NCBI RefSeq assembly: GCF_000143415.4
Contig: NW_003314266.1
Coordinates: forward strand, 1,322,767 to 1,386,766
DNA length: 64,000 nucleotides
DNA from: Selaginella moellendorffii
Taxonomy: Eukaryota > Streptophyta > Lycopodiopsida > Selaginellales > Selaginellaceae
Reading direction: 5' to 3'
The position numbers and the translations under genes were made by a program. Shown here piece by piece: positions 31,441-42,905 of the stretch. A model generated the notes under the pieces. That model made no database searches and had not been told where the DNA came from. It worked only from the letters and a program-made list of their open reading frames with translations. Within the stretch, counting starts at the first letter, position 1. The number at the start of each line of letters is the position of its first letter.

Positions 31441-34400
31441 CAAGATGATTGTATCAAGTAGCAGAAAGTAATGGTAAGGAGAAAATATTATGAAGAAGAG
31501 AAAATTTATATCTTACAGTGGAATGCTCAACCTAGGCAGTGATTTGCCATATTAGAAACTCAAGATTATTACTCTTGAAGTTTGATGGCCGATTTCAACA
31601 CGGTGGAAGGATCAAAGGCACGAAAAAAGATATATTTTAGTGTGATGACCTTTGGCATTTCCAGTATAAGCTCAGGTATTTATTTTCATTTATTCTCTTC
31701 TTCTTCTTATACCTGTTGGCGAACAACACTCGCTGGCTTTTCGGGAACATAGAAGTCGACGTGAAGCCGCCACGACTGGCCAGACAAAGCTTGTGTGAGC
31801 CTCGTCTCTGTCACGGATCCAGTGGCTCCTTCAAACAGCCCTCTCCCTCCAGCAACAGCGAAAGCTCCCAGGCCGGCGAGGAAATCCAACTTTCCATCCC
31901 AGATAAGAATCGCTCCAGCAAATGGAGAGGCCGGCAGGAACTTGAGCTCGGCCGTGAGGTGCGGGAGTGTAGTGTTGCTGGTGATGAAGAAGACGCCCCG
32001 GTACGCTGCCTTGGTGGGGTGCTGTTGATATTGTTCGAGAAGGTGAAGCCCACTCCATTTTTGCAAGGTGGCAGCGTGGATTCGTCTCGGCTTACAGCAA
32101 AAACGTTTTGGCCGGGATTGTTGGGGTCGAGGATGAACAATGATGTGGCTTCGAACGAGTAGCAATTCTACAAAAAGAGGTAGAGAAACAAAGTTGCTAT
32201 CAAGAAAGACTTTGGACCACTTACTATGTTATTTGGGATTGTCGCTGCTGCATATGAAATAAATAGGATCGAGCAGGCAAGAAGTGAAGCGGACGAAGAA
32301 GCTGAAGCCATAGCTAGGATTTTAAATTTTGTTTAAATAGATGTAGTCAAGTGAAACTCTACTTGAATATTCTAAAAATATCTTGTGAAAAATCTTTGAT
32401 ATTATAAACTAGAATAAATGTTGATATTATAAGAAACATAAACAGTATATAAACTTCAAATAAATATTAGCTAATTTTTAAGGGGTAGCAGATTAATATA
32501 TTTCATGTTGTCTAATATTAAATTATATGTTGTAAAATGTAAAACTTAAAATCATATTAAATATAGTATGGCCCATGGTTAAGGCTTGACTTAATCATTT
32601 CATTAAGTCTTTTAGATTTGTTTATGAATAAAATAATTAGTAACAATAATAATAATTATATTAATTTAGCCATTGTGATGCAAAAAAATTTAGATTGCAT
32701 TAGAATTACTCCTAAATCATAAAGTACCTAAATTGGAGATCACATGCTATTATTGAACTTTAGACCTCATAAATAGTGCAATCCCAATAAACATTAAATC
32801 TAAAATTATAAATTCTTTTCTATATTGTAAAATTGTTATTTTATAAATTATGAATTAATTCTTATATGGCTTATATTTTCTATCTACTTTTAATTTTAAA
32901 TTATAGGTAGTGTGTCTTTCTGAATATCTAAATATTCTCTTTCAAATAAGAAAGAGAAAATATTAATGTAAATTTATGGTTTAAAATGTGAATGTAAAAA
33001 ATTTAATAGTGCTTATTAGCCTTAGAAATAAGGGCGGGAAGGGTGATTATCTACTAATCAGCTTTAGTAAATAATCAGCTAATCAATCTTAATCCATATC
33101 TATTATCTTCTTTTTGGAATATTTCTAAATGATGCCTTTAATATTTTTTTGCATTAATTTGCATACTTTTAACCATTATAGTTACATTTGAAAGTTCTTA
33201 AACAACCTTCACTCAATTCTAACTTTTTAAGCTGTTTTTTTTCTCCTCTCAGCCACTGCACTTGAGCTTTCTCTTTTGATGCAATTGCTGCAATATGTAC
33301 TAGAGACCATAAGATAAAATACGTTGTTATTCGGTTTGTAGTAGTAGGATGTGATGCAACCTCTTGAGCTATTATTAGATTTGAAGCTGATTGGAATTGA
33401 ATTTGTTGATCAACAATACATCTAGAGCTAGGGAGGTGGCAAATGCTAAGACCATAAATACTGATGTGCTAAAATTACCTAAAAAAAGGAAGATATAAAA
33501 ATAGTTGAGAGGATGATTGTGAATGGCACAAGCTTCCAGGTTTACACCATTTGAGTTTGCATTCCACTTTAGAGTGTCTAGGTTGAAAAAACCTGTGTTC
33601 AAGAGAGAATTGGAGTTAAGCTTATGTCTATGTGTATTGTCTTCTTACTATCTAACCAATTATCTGCTTCACAACCAGAAATGAAGTCCTTCTTAGAGAT
33701 CATTTTAGGAGACTTCCAGTGGGACAAAGCTCAGGTCACTGCTATAAGGGTATGGTCCATTTCCTTCAATGCTATATTCACCGTTTTTACATAAATTGAT
33801 TGATATCTGTGGAAATTCTTAACTAGAATTCTAGTTATAAACATGATTGGCAGTTTGTAGTCTCAATTGATAAATAATTAGGGTTGATTTTAGAATGATC
33901 AAATGTAGTTTATCCATATTTTCTCATGACCATTTTTGAATGGATTTATAAGTATTTGAGTTTCAAAAGAAAAAATTATAATTTGTTTTATTCTAAAATA
34001 ACAATAGATAATTAAAAAAATCTGCACTTCAAAAGTTATATCTATATGTCACAAGAGATAGACTCATTTTTGTTGGTTAGTTCCATAAATAATTTGCTAC
34101 TCTTTACATGTAGCAACACTTGGTTTGCTTAATAGTAGTGTTATTCTTACTCATTAATCCAAAATAAATTTTATAATTATAAACATATTTATAATTTATA
34201 AACACAATATTAATATTATTTCATATCAACCATTAAATAGTAGAATAAAAAATAATATACTAGAAAGTATTTAAGAATGTTTATTAATTTATAAATTTAT
34301 AAATTATAAACATGTTTTTAAATAATAAATACAAGATTAATCTAAATGAATAATAACCATTAGATGGTAGAATATACTAGAATATCCAAGTATATTTTAA

Positions 34401-34630
34401 GTATATCCACTACCATCCCAGTTCCCCTACAGGTTTGCTTAAACAAATAAAAATATGGTTCTAAAAGTTAATACTAAAATGTGATTTATGTAGTAATTAA
34501 ACTAAATTTTGTATTTTAGCTCCTGTTAATTACTAAAATTAGAGAATATATTTAATTACTTTTCTCAAAATAAAATATTGATATAATATTTATTTTTAAT
34601 ATAAAGTTATAAGCTAGCTCACCTCCAAAG
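31441..34630. repeat. AT-rich flank, copy 2 of a repeated segment
   Basis: Matches 5274-8000 in blocks and in order, with the 33190-33420 block inverted relative to copy 1 and in the same orientation as copy 3. The dirigent-like gene at 31707-32311 is embedded near its start. After 32312 no other gene was found. Confidence 0.7.
31707..32311 (-). pseudogene. Dirigent-like secreted protein gene with one-base deletion
   Basis: Exon 1 (32311-32225) encodes a hydrophobic leader, MASASSSASLLACSILFISY, typical of a signal peptide. A 57-bp GT-AG intron (32224-32168) follows. Exon 2 (32167-31707) reads SLFILDPNNPGQNVFAVSRD, CKNGVGFTFSNNIN, a frame break, then TKAAYRGVFFITSNTTLPHL and GAFAVAGGRGLFEGATG, resembling dirigent or allene-oxide-cyclase-like barrel proteins of the plant cell wall. 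The break lies in a C run (CACCCCACC); one extra base would restore the frame and give 182 residues, the usual dirigent length. It could be a recent mutation or a sequencing error in the homopolymer. Confidence 0.65.
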
Positions 34631-35757
34631 GAGAATTTATTTTTCTCTTTTTCTTTGGGGAATGGTGCCTGAGTTAGCTTCTCCTGATTTGGTCGTCCGT
34701 GTGTAGGCAACTGCCTGGTGGAGATTTCCAGCAACATCAATTATGAGAAGGGTTTCTTTCAGCATTCCTGGATTGGGGATTGTTTGTGTGAGCACTGCCA
34801 ATAAGTTGCTAAGGCTAATCCTACAGTTAAAGTGCATGAATTCATTGATTTTCTTACAGATCCAACCAGCATTGTTCCTGTCAATCCCAATGCTCTTAAC
34901 AGTGTTTAGTTCTATAGACTAAATGTTAATTCTTGTGAGCATCATGTGTTCATCCATCTTCTTACAACTCCAACCAGCATTGTTCCTGTCCATTCTAATG
35001 GACTTGATAGTGGTCAGTTCTATAGACTAAATGTTTGTTCTTGTGAGCATTGTGTCTTACTATTATAGCTCCAATCAGCATTGTTCCTCTCAATCCTGTA
35101 GCTCTTGATACCACAGGGCAGCAGCTGCTGGAGGTATGCTTCCTTTCGTTTTAGTGCCCTAGTTAACTTGGATCGATCTTCTCAAACGGTAGGACGCTCT
35201 CGACCTTTACACCGGCGAATTTTCTATGTCGTGCCATGCTTACATTTCTGGATGTGTGAAAGATGGAAAGAACGTCACTCTGGTCCTCGCGGAACACCAA
35301 CACGCAAGTGACCAAACTCTAAGAGTTATTGATGCTTATGCTTTGTTTTCCTTACAGGTAGTCGCCGCAATGACTTACCAAATATCTTTCTCAGACGAGC
35401 TTTGTGCTGTGGTTTTACTATCTGCCGTACGAAGTAGTCACCAACGGAAGGCATGTTTCCTATATTCTTTGCGGTAGTCTTTTAGCTTTTTAATTGTCGT
35501 TCTCTCATTCTATAGGGGTTAGGGACACGTTTGTGCATCGAGTTCCAGAGAAGGCTGTGTGATATAGACGTATCAACAGTGTACTGTTTTGCTGGCAGGT
35601 CCGAGTCCTTCTGGTCTAAACAGGCAAGCTCTTCTGAAAAATATGTGGATATGTATTCATTGTTATGTTTGAAGCAGGGATTTAAACCGTTGGCTGATGG
35701 TAGCATGAAACCAAAGTTTTCTGAACCGCTGGCGTCGTTTTTTACAAGTGATAGATA
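34631..35757 (+). pseudogene. GNAT-BRCT gene copy 3, 5' part (exons 2-9)
   Basis: Exons 2-4 (to about 35100) are clearly diverged. From about 35110 to 35756 the sequence is nearly identical to 3515-4160 of the intact gene, including introns and the GC donors. The match ends abruptly after ACAAGTGATA, where Gypsy sequence begins, so the BRCT half is missing. Exon 1 is absent. Confidence 0.85.
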
Positions 35758-37300
35758 GTAATAATAATAATAATAACTTACTAAATATGGTGAAATATTT
35801 CAACCATAAATATGGGACTATTATCTTAAAGAAATCACTTTGGACAAGAATGTTAGAATAACATTTGATTGAGGAGGAAGTATTTAGTAGCAGTTGCAAA
35901 TGTACTAGTAAGAGCACTAACTTCCACCTAGCGAGTCAAGTATATAAAAACAAAAATGATATACTTATTGCTAACAATCAACTGTGGAAAAGGCCCTATC
36001 AAATAAAATGCTACCAACTCAAACGGATAGAGAATTACAAGTGACTCCAACCATCCTTCTGCAACATGAGGGGTAATATTACAAACTTGGCACTAAATAG
36101 AATTATGCACATACTAGATAACATCACGTCTCTAGCTAATAGATAAACTTATGCAGCTTTTTAGTCACACGACAATGTCCCATATGCTCGCCTAGAATAG
36201 GAGAATTATGGTAGGCATGGAGAAAGTGTGGAATAAAGATTAAAGGCACTATAAGCCGTAAATGATCATTAAAATCCATCCTTACAAAATAAAGAAGGTT
36301 GTTCTTAAGATAATATTAAAAATGTAAATGCTAAAATGATAGGTTATTAATAAGTGATATAAAATTTTCAAACTCATCATGAAGTTTTTGGATCCATAGC
36401 TCAATCTTTGGAGCCTTACAAACTTCATCAAGAAAAGGTAAATCTTGCTCCACATTTTTTGGACATTGAATATCAAGTATAGCAACTGCCAATAACACGA
36501 AATCCTTGTTTAAAAAATCCATTGAAGCTGGAATAACAGGTTTGTCAAAAACATAAGAAGAGAGTGAAAAAGAAAGAAGAGTTCGAGAAAGGGCATCAGC
36601 ATCAATCATAGAACTCCTCAGGTGATGAACAACATTGATATCATATATTTGAAGCTTCAAAGCCCACTGAGTAATATGATTAACCAAGTTCTTCCACTTC
36701 AATAATAAAGTAACTGCAACATAATCACCTTTTAATAATGTCTAAGAACTATATATATATGCATAAAGTTTCTTGAAACCTTAAATTGTTGCTAAACACT
36801 CCTTTTTTGTTGTGAAGTAATTCACTTCCGTTGGTTGTAATGTATAGCTACTGACTAAGCACACTTGGGCTTTCTTGCATTAACACACTTTCAAGATTGA
36901 TATCAAAAGCATTCATACACAAAATGAAAAGTTGAGTGTAGTTAGGATATGCCAAAATTGAAAGAGTTGTCAATAATGCTTTGAGATCCATAAATACCCT
37001 CTAACAATCCACAGACCAAATAAAATACAATGTGAACAACTTCAATAATGCTCACAATGGTGTAGTATGATCAGAAAGATGATCAACAAAATGGCTGAAA
37101 TATTGCACCTTGCCTGCACATCTTTGAGAACATGGAACTTGAGGAACATCCACAAGTTTGTTAGGATCAACTTGCAAACTCTCACGAGAAATATAGTACC
37201 TAAAATAAGTGGTGTCCTTAGACCAAATATGCAATTTGATCACTTCAGCTTTAAACTAACTTCCTATATTCAATCCAACCCCTTATGAATATCATGGACG
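35758..37300 (-). mobile_element. Degenerate Ty3/Gypsy fragment (RNase H, integrase)
   Basis: On the minus strand 36702-36331 reads QWALKLQIYDINVVHHLRSS followed by MIDADALSRTL, the end of RNase H of a Gypsy polymerase. Reverse-transcriptase-like pieces lie upstream, towards 37300. Integrase-like sequence lies downstream (36060-35760) and matches the fragment at 53546-54010. Stops and shifts are frequent and no LTR was recognised. Its left edge truncates GNAT-BRCT copy 3. Confidence 0.65.
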
Positions 37301-38160
37301 TATTCCTCCCACATCCCCTCTGAATTCTAAGAGGAATGAAAGAAATATAAAGCAGTATGAGATAATAGGGAGAAGCCTTAGAATCACATTTAGTATAATT
37401 GCGTTACAACCAATCTATACTAAAGATGAGGTCAAAAGTTTAATTTGGCACCACCCACAATGACTACAGCTCAAGCTCTAGATTATCCACATGCACAATT
37501 AAGTCTACCTCATCCCATACATATATATGTGTATAGCCGTTGCCATAAAAAATGAAAATTGACTTTACCACATGATACAAATGTAGATAGCAATATGTGG
37601 CAATAGAATGAGTAATAAAAGATAAACTTGAGTATGTATTAACCAATATGGAGAGAATAATAGAAGACATCTTATTATAAAAATGAGCTTAAAAAGTGAA
37701 CACTGGATAAACTGGTGTTAAATGAACCCCTTGATGATACTCTTGAAGGGGATGGTCCAAAGTTGACTTAAGCTCACGAGTTGAGCTCAATTCAGCTCAA
37801 GTTAATGCTAGTTAACATAGTCAACCATAAGTCTTATAAGGAAATATTAAGTAAAAAAAATGTTATTCTTTGGTGAATTTGAAATTTATGAATTTAAGTA
37901 TCAATGGTTTAGAGAAATTTCTATTTTTTGAATCTTTCTAATGCAATTTATACAATAAAATACTATTTCTAGAATTAAAAGTTCATCTAAACCCATAGAA
38001 TTTTTTGGGCTTTATTGGTCCCAAATAAAATGGCAATATTGAAGTTTGAATGAACCTAAAATTTCTATTATACATTTCAACATTTTAACATTTTAACAAT
38101 TGACCAGAAAAATATAAATAATTCGAAATACTAATTCACTTGTTCATTCTTTAGGGTTTA
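37301..38160. other. No gene recognised
   Basis: AT-rich sequence with short frames only. A TATA-like AAATATAAATAA lies near 38110, before the small gene at 38166. Confidence 0.4.
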
Positions 38161-38165
38161 CAAAG

Positions 38166-38400
38166 ATGGGAAGCAAGGAAGATAAAAAATCTGTAAGTAT
38201 TTCTAGCATACAAAAATGTGAGAATGTTAATTTTGTTTCACTACCACAATCTTCATATTATATGCATCATCCTTATTACCCATCCGGGAATGTGGAGACC
38301 TTGTCACTATTAATAAAAATGCTCCTGTTACTTTTGAAACAAGTCCAGAGTAAAAGAAAAGAAGAAATGGATAGCACAACAGAAATTATTAATAAATTTA
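38166..38400 (+). pseudogene. Small Ser-rich protein gene, frameshifted relative of 54723-54980
   Basis: Starts MGSKEDKKSVSISS and continues VNFVSLPQSSYYMHHPYY. After PSGN the homologous peptide continues in another frame as GDLVTINKNAPVTFETSPE, followed by a stop. The 54.7 kb gene has EYISLPNSSYYTPGDHF, then TATLTTIENAPVTSETT at the same places. Function unknown; no domain recognised. The family is short, acidic to neutral and probably disordered. Confidence 0.45.
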
Positions 38401-38857
38401 CTCTATAAACCTTTTAATGACTTTTGTAATCCACTAAAATATTATAAAAAGAAGTAAGTTTTTTATATATATCTTATTCCTTTTGATATGTTTTGTCTTT
38501 GCAAAGAGTATAAGTATATATGATGTAGACAAATCAAAGAGTTAAATCTATATATGATTTTGGGATTGAAAGATAATCTTGCAAAAAGGCATACTCGCGT
38601 GTCTGTATGCATTCACCATTATTATATATGGCAGACCAGCTATATAAAATAAGGCTACGTATTATTATATGCTAGTTTTTAGCTTTTGAAACCCTATAGC
38701 CACTTGTCTCTCATAGTAGGTTGTAATTACTGAGACTGACAATTATCATTTAATATAGTGTCATGTCATAATAAAACATCATTCCCGAGATTGATAAATA
38801 GTATATTAATCAAAGAATTTTTATTGCTGGGAAGTTTAATTCTTCTTGTGTGTTGCA

Positions 38858-39302
38858 ATGGTTAGGAAAAAGTTTACTTTTGGTCCCAGAGGTCTTTCAT
38901 ATGAGTCTCTACCTCCATCTCCAATCTCAACCAAATCCACCTTTACCCCTACGCAACAATCCTCCTTTTCATTTTGAAGGTTGTTGTGATGCTCTTCCAT
39001 TTGTGACCTCAAGTGCAATTGAACAAGAATTTGTTCCTTATGATGTTGTTAAAAGAGTTAGATTGCCTCCAATGCTCCAAGAGTGATGTCAATATTTTCT
39101 TCAAGATCTTACTCTAGATATGGCAAGAGAGCTTAATTATCTTCAGTGTCTTATATGCAACTTTTATTTAAACAAGACAGATGGTTACATGGGTTTGGTA
39201 AATTTTATTGAGCATTGTCGCAAATGCCCAAGAGCAGATTTGGAAAGTGTGCACACGTGGATGTATAAAAAAATCAAGAAAGAATTAAAAACACACAACT
39301 AA
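38858..39302 (+). pseudogene. Small Cys-containing protein, tandem copy 1
   Basis: Starts MVRKKFTFGPRGLSYE then PPSPISTK. A one-base deletion shifts the frame, after which the relative of copy 2 reads ALPFVTSSAIEQE and ends QE-TGA. The frame then continues in phase with CQYFLQDLTLDMARE, LNYLQCLICNFYLNK, GYMGLVNFIEHCRKC. The second half has a CxxC...HCxxC pattern that could bind zinc. Family unknown. See copy 2 (39635-40075) for the better-preserved form. Confidence 0.4.
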
Positions 39303-39634
39303 TTCCATTGGTGAACACTGCATTAGTAAGTGCTAAAAAATATGGGATATTTAGGCCACCCTTTAATGTAATGTGAAAGTCATGCATAGTTTTTTCAAAA
39401 GTTTAATTCTTTATGAGTAAAGTGGAGAATCTTATATTTTCGAGAATGATAGTATTCTAGCATGTATAAAGATATTATTATATATACAAGTGGTTTTGAC
39501 ACTGTTATAATTCTGAAGTCCCATTTTTTAGACTGACAATCTAAACTTTCAAGAACCCCTAGATCTTTTCTTAATATAAATACCGACAAGGGATGTTTTC
39601 AACATTGAAATTTCAGTTTGTTTAGAGTGTAGGA

Positions 39635-40075
39635 ATGGCTAGGGAAAATGTTATTGCTACTTGCACTTCACCCCCATACATTTCATATGAGTTTCCACCT
39701 CCGTCTCCAACTTCTACCAACATTCCACCCTTCCCTCCACACAACAATCGTTGTGAAACTTTTCCTTTTGTAGCCCCAAGTGTGACTGAACAAGAGATCC
39801 CTCTTCCAGATAATGTTCTAGATGTTGCTATTAAAGATAGATTGCCTTATGTGTTTCAAGAGTGATGCTAAATGTTTCTTCAAGATTTTGCTCCAGATAT
39901 GGCTAAAACTTTTGAAAAAATGCACACATATTATCTCCAGTGTCCCATTTGCTACTTTTATTTAGATAAAATGGAAGGCTATATGGGTCTAAAAACTTTT
40001 CTAGAACTGATAAAGGAAAAAGTCGAACGGAAGGAATATTTGGCAGCACAAGTTCAAACATCAAAATGCCACTAA
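39635..40075 (+). CDS. Small Cys-containing protein, tandem copy 2 (two in-phase frames)
   Basis: Frame one (39635-39865, 76 residues) starts MARENVIATCTSPPYISYE and is rich in Pro and Thr. It ends QE-TGA. Frame two (39872-40075) lies in the same phase after TGA-TGC-TAA and reads MFLQDFAPDMAKTFEK, YLQCPICYFYLDKMEGYMGL. Both halves match copy 1, including the position of the TGA. A TATAAATA-like box (about 39575-39582, CTTAATATAAATACC) lies upstream. Either frame one is a short protein and frame two is decayed, or the ancestor of both copies was already interrupted. No known domain. Confidence 0.4.
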
Positions 40076-40322
40076 GTCCCAAACAGTTGGACTCAAGGTC
40101 AAATTGCCCAAGTTCCAACCCAACGACTCCAACTTTAGTTTCTCAGCGATCTCGGTTCGACACTCTACAGCAGCAACTCTACAACAGACTCGAACACCAA
40201 ACAGGTACAAATGACCCGGGAGCGGTTACCAGGAGCAGTTGCCAGATGACGACATCTGTACTGCAAACACAAACCCAAAAGGACTATGGAGACAAGCACA
40301 GACATGGTTGCCAAAGACCTAG

Positions 40323-40330
40323 TATAAATA
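40323..40330 (+). promoter_or_regulatory. TATA box in the Gypsy 5' LTR
   Basis: TATAAATA, within a GC-balanced stretch about 450 bp before the putative LTR end. Position and sequence fit an LTR promoter. Confidence 0.55.
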
Positions 40331-40780
40331 GGCTAGCTGTGAGAGTGAGAATTTTATCCCATCTCTACTCTGCACAAAGGAAAGCTCTGTAAAACTTTTC
40401 TTTATCAACTGCTTGTGACATTTGACTTCCTACTCTGTGTTCCGGGATCAACACCGAGATGCATTTAGTTTTCACTCAGTTTTACTTTCTGTTGTACCAA
40501 TGCATTCACTTGTTCTGGGTTTTTGTTGATTTTGTGGCCTACGCCATCCTTGCCCACCTTTAGTTTTGTTGACGGCCAAGTTCTTAGTGCGGATCGAGGA
40601 GTTGTACGACTGGCCAATCGTGTAGCCTCTCTTTCTATTCTCATCGGACTTGTAATCTGACTGGCGACCAAATACTCAACTGAGCCAACCAATTCGTGAT
40701 TTCACCATTCCAACCCCTTTTCACTTTTCCCCTTTGTTTCCTTCTTTTCTCCGTAACACTTGTTTTTCCATGATAACACA

Positions 40781-40798
40781 TGGCGACCACGGTGGGAT
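40781..40798 (+). promoter_or_regulatory. Putative primer binding site
   Basis: TGGCGACCACGGTGGGAT follows directly after an LTR-like ...ACACA end. The TGG start fits the complement of a tRNA CCA tail; the tRNA species was not identified. Confidence 0.5.
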
Positions 40799-41057
40799 GG
40801 TTGTCACAGAATCTGCATTTTCTTTTTTTAGTTTTCTCTTTCATGCATGCTGAAAAAATTCCGGAAAAATCTCAGTCGTTTTGAGAAATCGGCGAGGAAA
40901 GCCGAAGACCTGCACAGAAGCCCGAGGAAGGAGCAGCGCAGAGAATTGGATCGGAGACATTTGCGATGGAGCATCACGAGCACCGTGACAAGCAGAGTAA
41001 GAACAAGCTCGGCTTGACCAAGAGCGAACTTGGGGAAGAACCGAAACCGGAATTCTG

Positions 41058-42905
41058 GTGGGGCAAACCCTAAAGAATATTCAGGATTCCAGAAGAGGGA
41101 GAGGACTGATATACGAAAGGTACGAGCACAATAGTGAAGAAAGGGAGCCCACCAGAAGGAGGAGCTTCGTAGATCGATTTAAAGATTCATCTCTGGGGAG
41201 GATACTCAGCTTGGTTGGAAGTATCTTCGGGAGGAAGGACAAAGAGGCTGTCATCGACGAAGCCGAAGATGAAGGGGAGGATAGCAAAAAGAGAAGTGAC
41301 GACACTGACAGAAGTCAGAAGAAACTTGACTTCGATCAGTACTTCCACGCATTAGGGAATCAACAGGTAGTACAACCCGTGTTGGTTTCAATGGCAGGAA
41401 CATCCAACCCCGTCATCATGAAGAAGGCTCTTCCTCCTACCTTTCATGGAATGGAGAATGAAGACTACGAGTGGCACTTGAAGCAGTTCAACGCGGCATG
41501 TGCACTCAACAACGAGATAATGGATGTCGAGAAGATTGCACTGTTTCCTTTCACTTTGAAGGGAGATGCGGCAGAATGGTTCTACGACCGGAATGCTACC
41601 TACGCCACCTTTGCTGCACTGTCTGACGACTTCAAAGGATACTACAAGAAGAAGTACGAGTGCCGTGATCCAGTGGTGAGATTGCAAGAGATCTACCAAG
41701 GCGATATGGAGTTGGCAGAAGACTACGCCGGAAGGTTTAACAAAATCTATGGCCGGTGTGATGCCACCACTGTTCTGGATGTTTTAGCTATGAACTGGTT
41801 TCTCAATGGACTTCGGTCTGAGATGCAGACTCCAGTACGGCTAGAGGCACCCACCACATTGGACACTGCTCGTGCGGCTGCAGAGAAAGTCGACAAGATA
41901 CTGCACAAAACAAGCAATGCACTCAGAAGGGAGCTTCGTACGAAAGGTGGTGTCGATCGGTCAGCTGACTTGGTCAAGAAAATGGAACGACAACTGAAAG
42001 ATTTGGATATTCGACAGCCCAGAAGAAAGGATATATTCTGCTCCATCTGTAAGAATGAAGGGCACCATGCAAATGAGTGCAAAATCCCCAGATGTCAGAT
42101 ATGCAATCAAACAGGACATGGAGCAAAGAGCTGTCGATACTACGTAAGACCTGAACCAGCAGCTGCACAAGTGGAACCGAGCGATTACTGGCCGCAACAA
42201 GGTCAGCAGCAACAACCGTTCCCAAAAGATTACCCACGCATGACGAACCATCCGAGGCAACGTCAATGGTTCAAGCGACAACAACAACAGCAGTTCGAAC
42301 AGCACCCTCGGCAACCTCAGCAACAGCAGAACCAAGACCATCAACAACTTCGACTTCCAGCCCCACCTCAACCCAAGCTCCTACCAGGACCAGGTTCGAC
42401 TGCCCACATCACGTGCTACCAGTGTGGACAGAAAGGACACTACGCCACCACTTGCCCAAATGAGCAACAAAACAAAGGTAAAGCACCTCAACCTGCAGCG
42501 CGAGCGGTGGAAGTCCAGTCCGACATTGAGAGCAAGGATGGGATCGAGGTCGAGGCATATGCAGTCATGCATGCTCGAAAACGACAAGCCATGGATGAGG
42601 ATCGAGATTGGGAGAAAGAGAAGGCTACCGTCCGTAAGGTATCTCGTGAATTGAGGAATCTGCAGGAAAAGGCTGTGCAGCGATTGTCCCCGAAGAAGTC
42701 GGACATGCTGATTACGATCAAAGATGAACCAATGACCAGTGGTTCACAATTGGAGGAATCGCGACAGCAAGGCGATCCTCCGAACGAAGAACTGGGCGAG
42801 AGACTGGTGGAACTCATCATGGAGAGACCCGTCATGCTCACCGTTGGAGAATTGATCACAGGAGCACCCTACCTACCTGTACAACACACCAGGTCGGCAA
42901 GTTAG
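41058..42905 (+). CDS. Gypsy gag polyprotein, intact frame
   Basis: 615 codons, open throughout. An acidic and basic N-terminal region is followed by the gag core (PPTFHGMENEDYEWHLKQF, FTLKGDAAEWFYDR, LNGLRSEMQTPVRLEAPTT). Three CCHC zinc knuckles come next: CSICKNEGHHANEC, CQICNQTGHGAKSC and CYQCGQKGHYATTC, separated by a long Gln/Pro-rich spacer. A charged C-terminal region ends near the protease. The frame starts at a GTG; the first ATG gives the gag core from MAGTSNPVIMKK. Gag packages the element RNA. Its intact state contrasts with the broken pol and suggests a young or selected copy. Confidence 0.85.
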   Translation: MGQTLKNIQDSRRGRGLIYERYEHNSEEREPTRRRSFVDRFKDSSLGRILSLVGSIFGRKDKEAVIDEAEDEGEDSKKRSDDTDRSQKKLDFDQYFHALGNQQVVQPVLVSMAGTSNPVIMKKALPPTFHGMENEDYEWHLKQFNAACALNNEIMDVEKIALFPFTLKGDAAEWFYDRNATYATFAALSDDFKGYYKKKYECRDPVVRLQEIYQGDMELAEDYAGRFNKIYGRCDATTVLDVLAMNWFLNGLRSEMQTPVRLEAPTTLDTARAAAEKVDKILHKTSNALRRELRTKGGVDRSADLVKKMERQLKDLDIRQPRRKDIFCSICKNEGHHANECKIPRCQICNQTGHGAKSCRYYVRPEPAAAQVEPSDYWPQQGQQQQPFPKDYPRMTNHPRQRQWFKRQQQQQFEQHPRQPQQQQNQDHQQLRLPAPPQPKLLPGPGSTAHITCYQCGQKGHYATTCPNEQQNKGKAPQPAARAVEVQSDIESKDGIEVEAYAVMHARKRQAMDEDRDWEKEKATVRKVSRELRNLQEKAVQRLSPKKSDMLITIKDEPMTSGSQLEESRQQGDPPNEELGERLVELIMERPVMLTVGELITGAPYLPVQHTRSAS

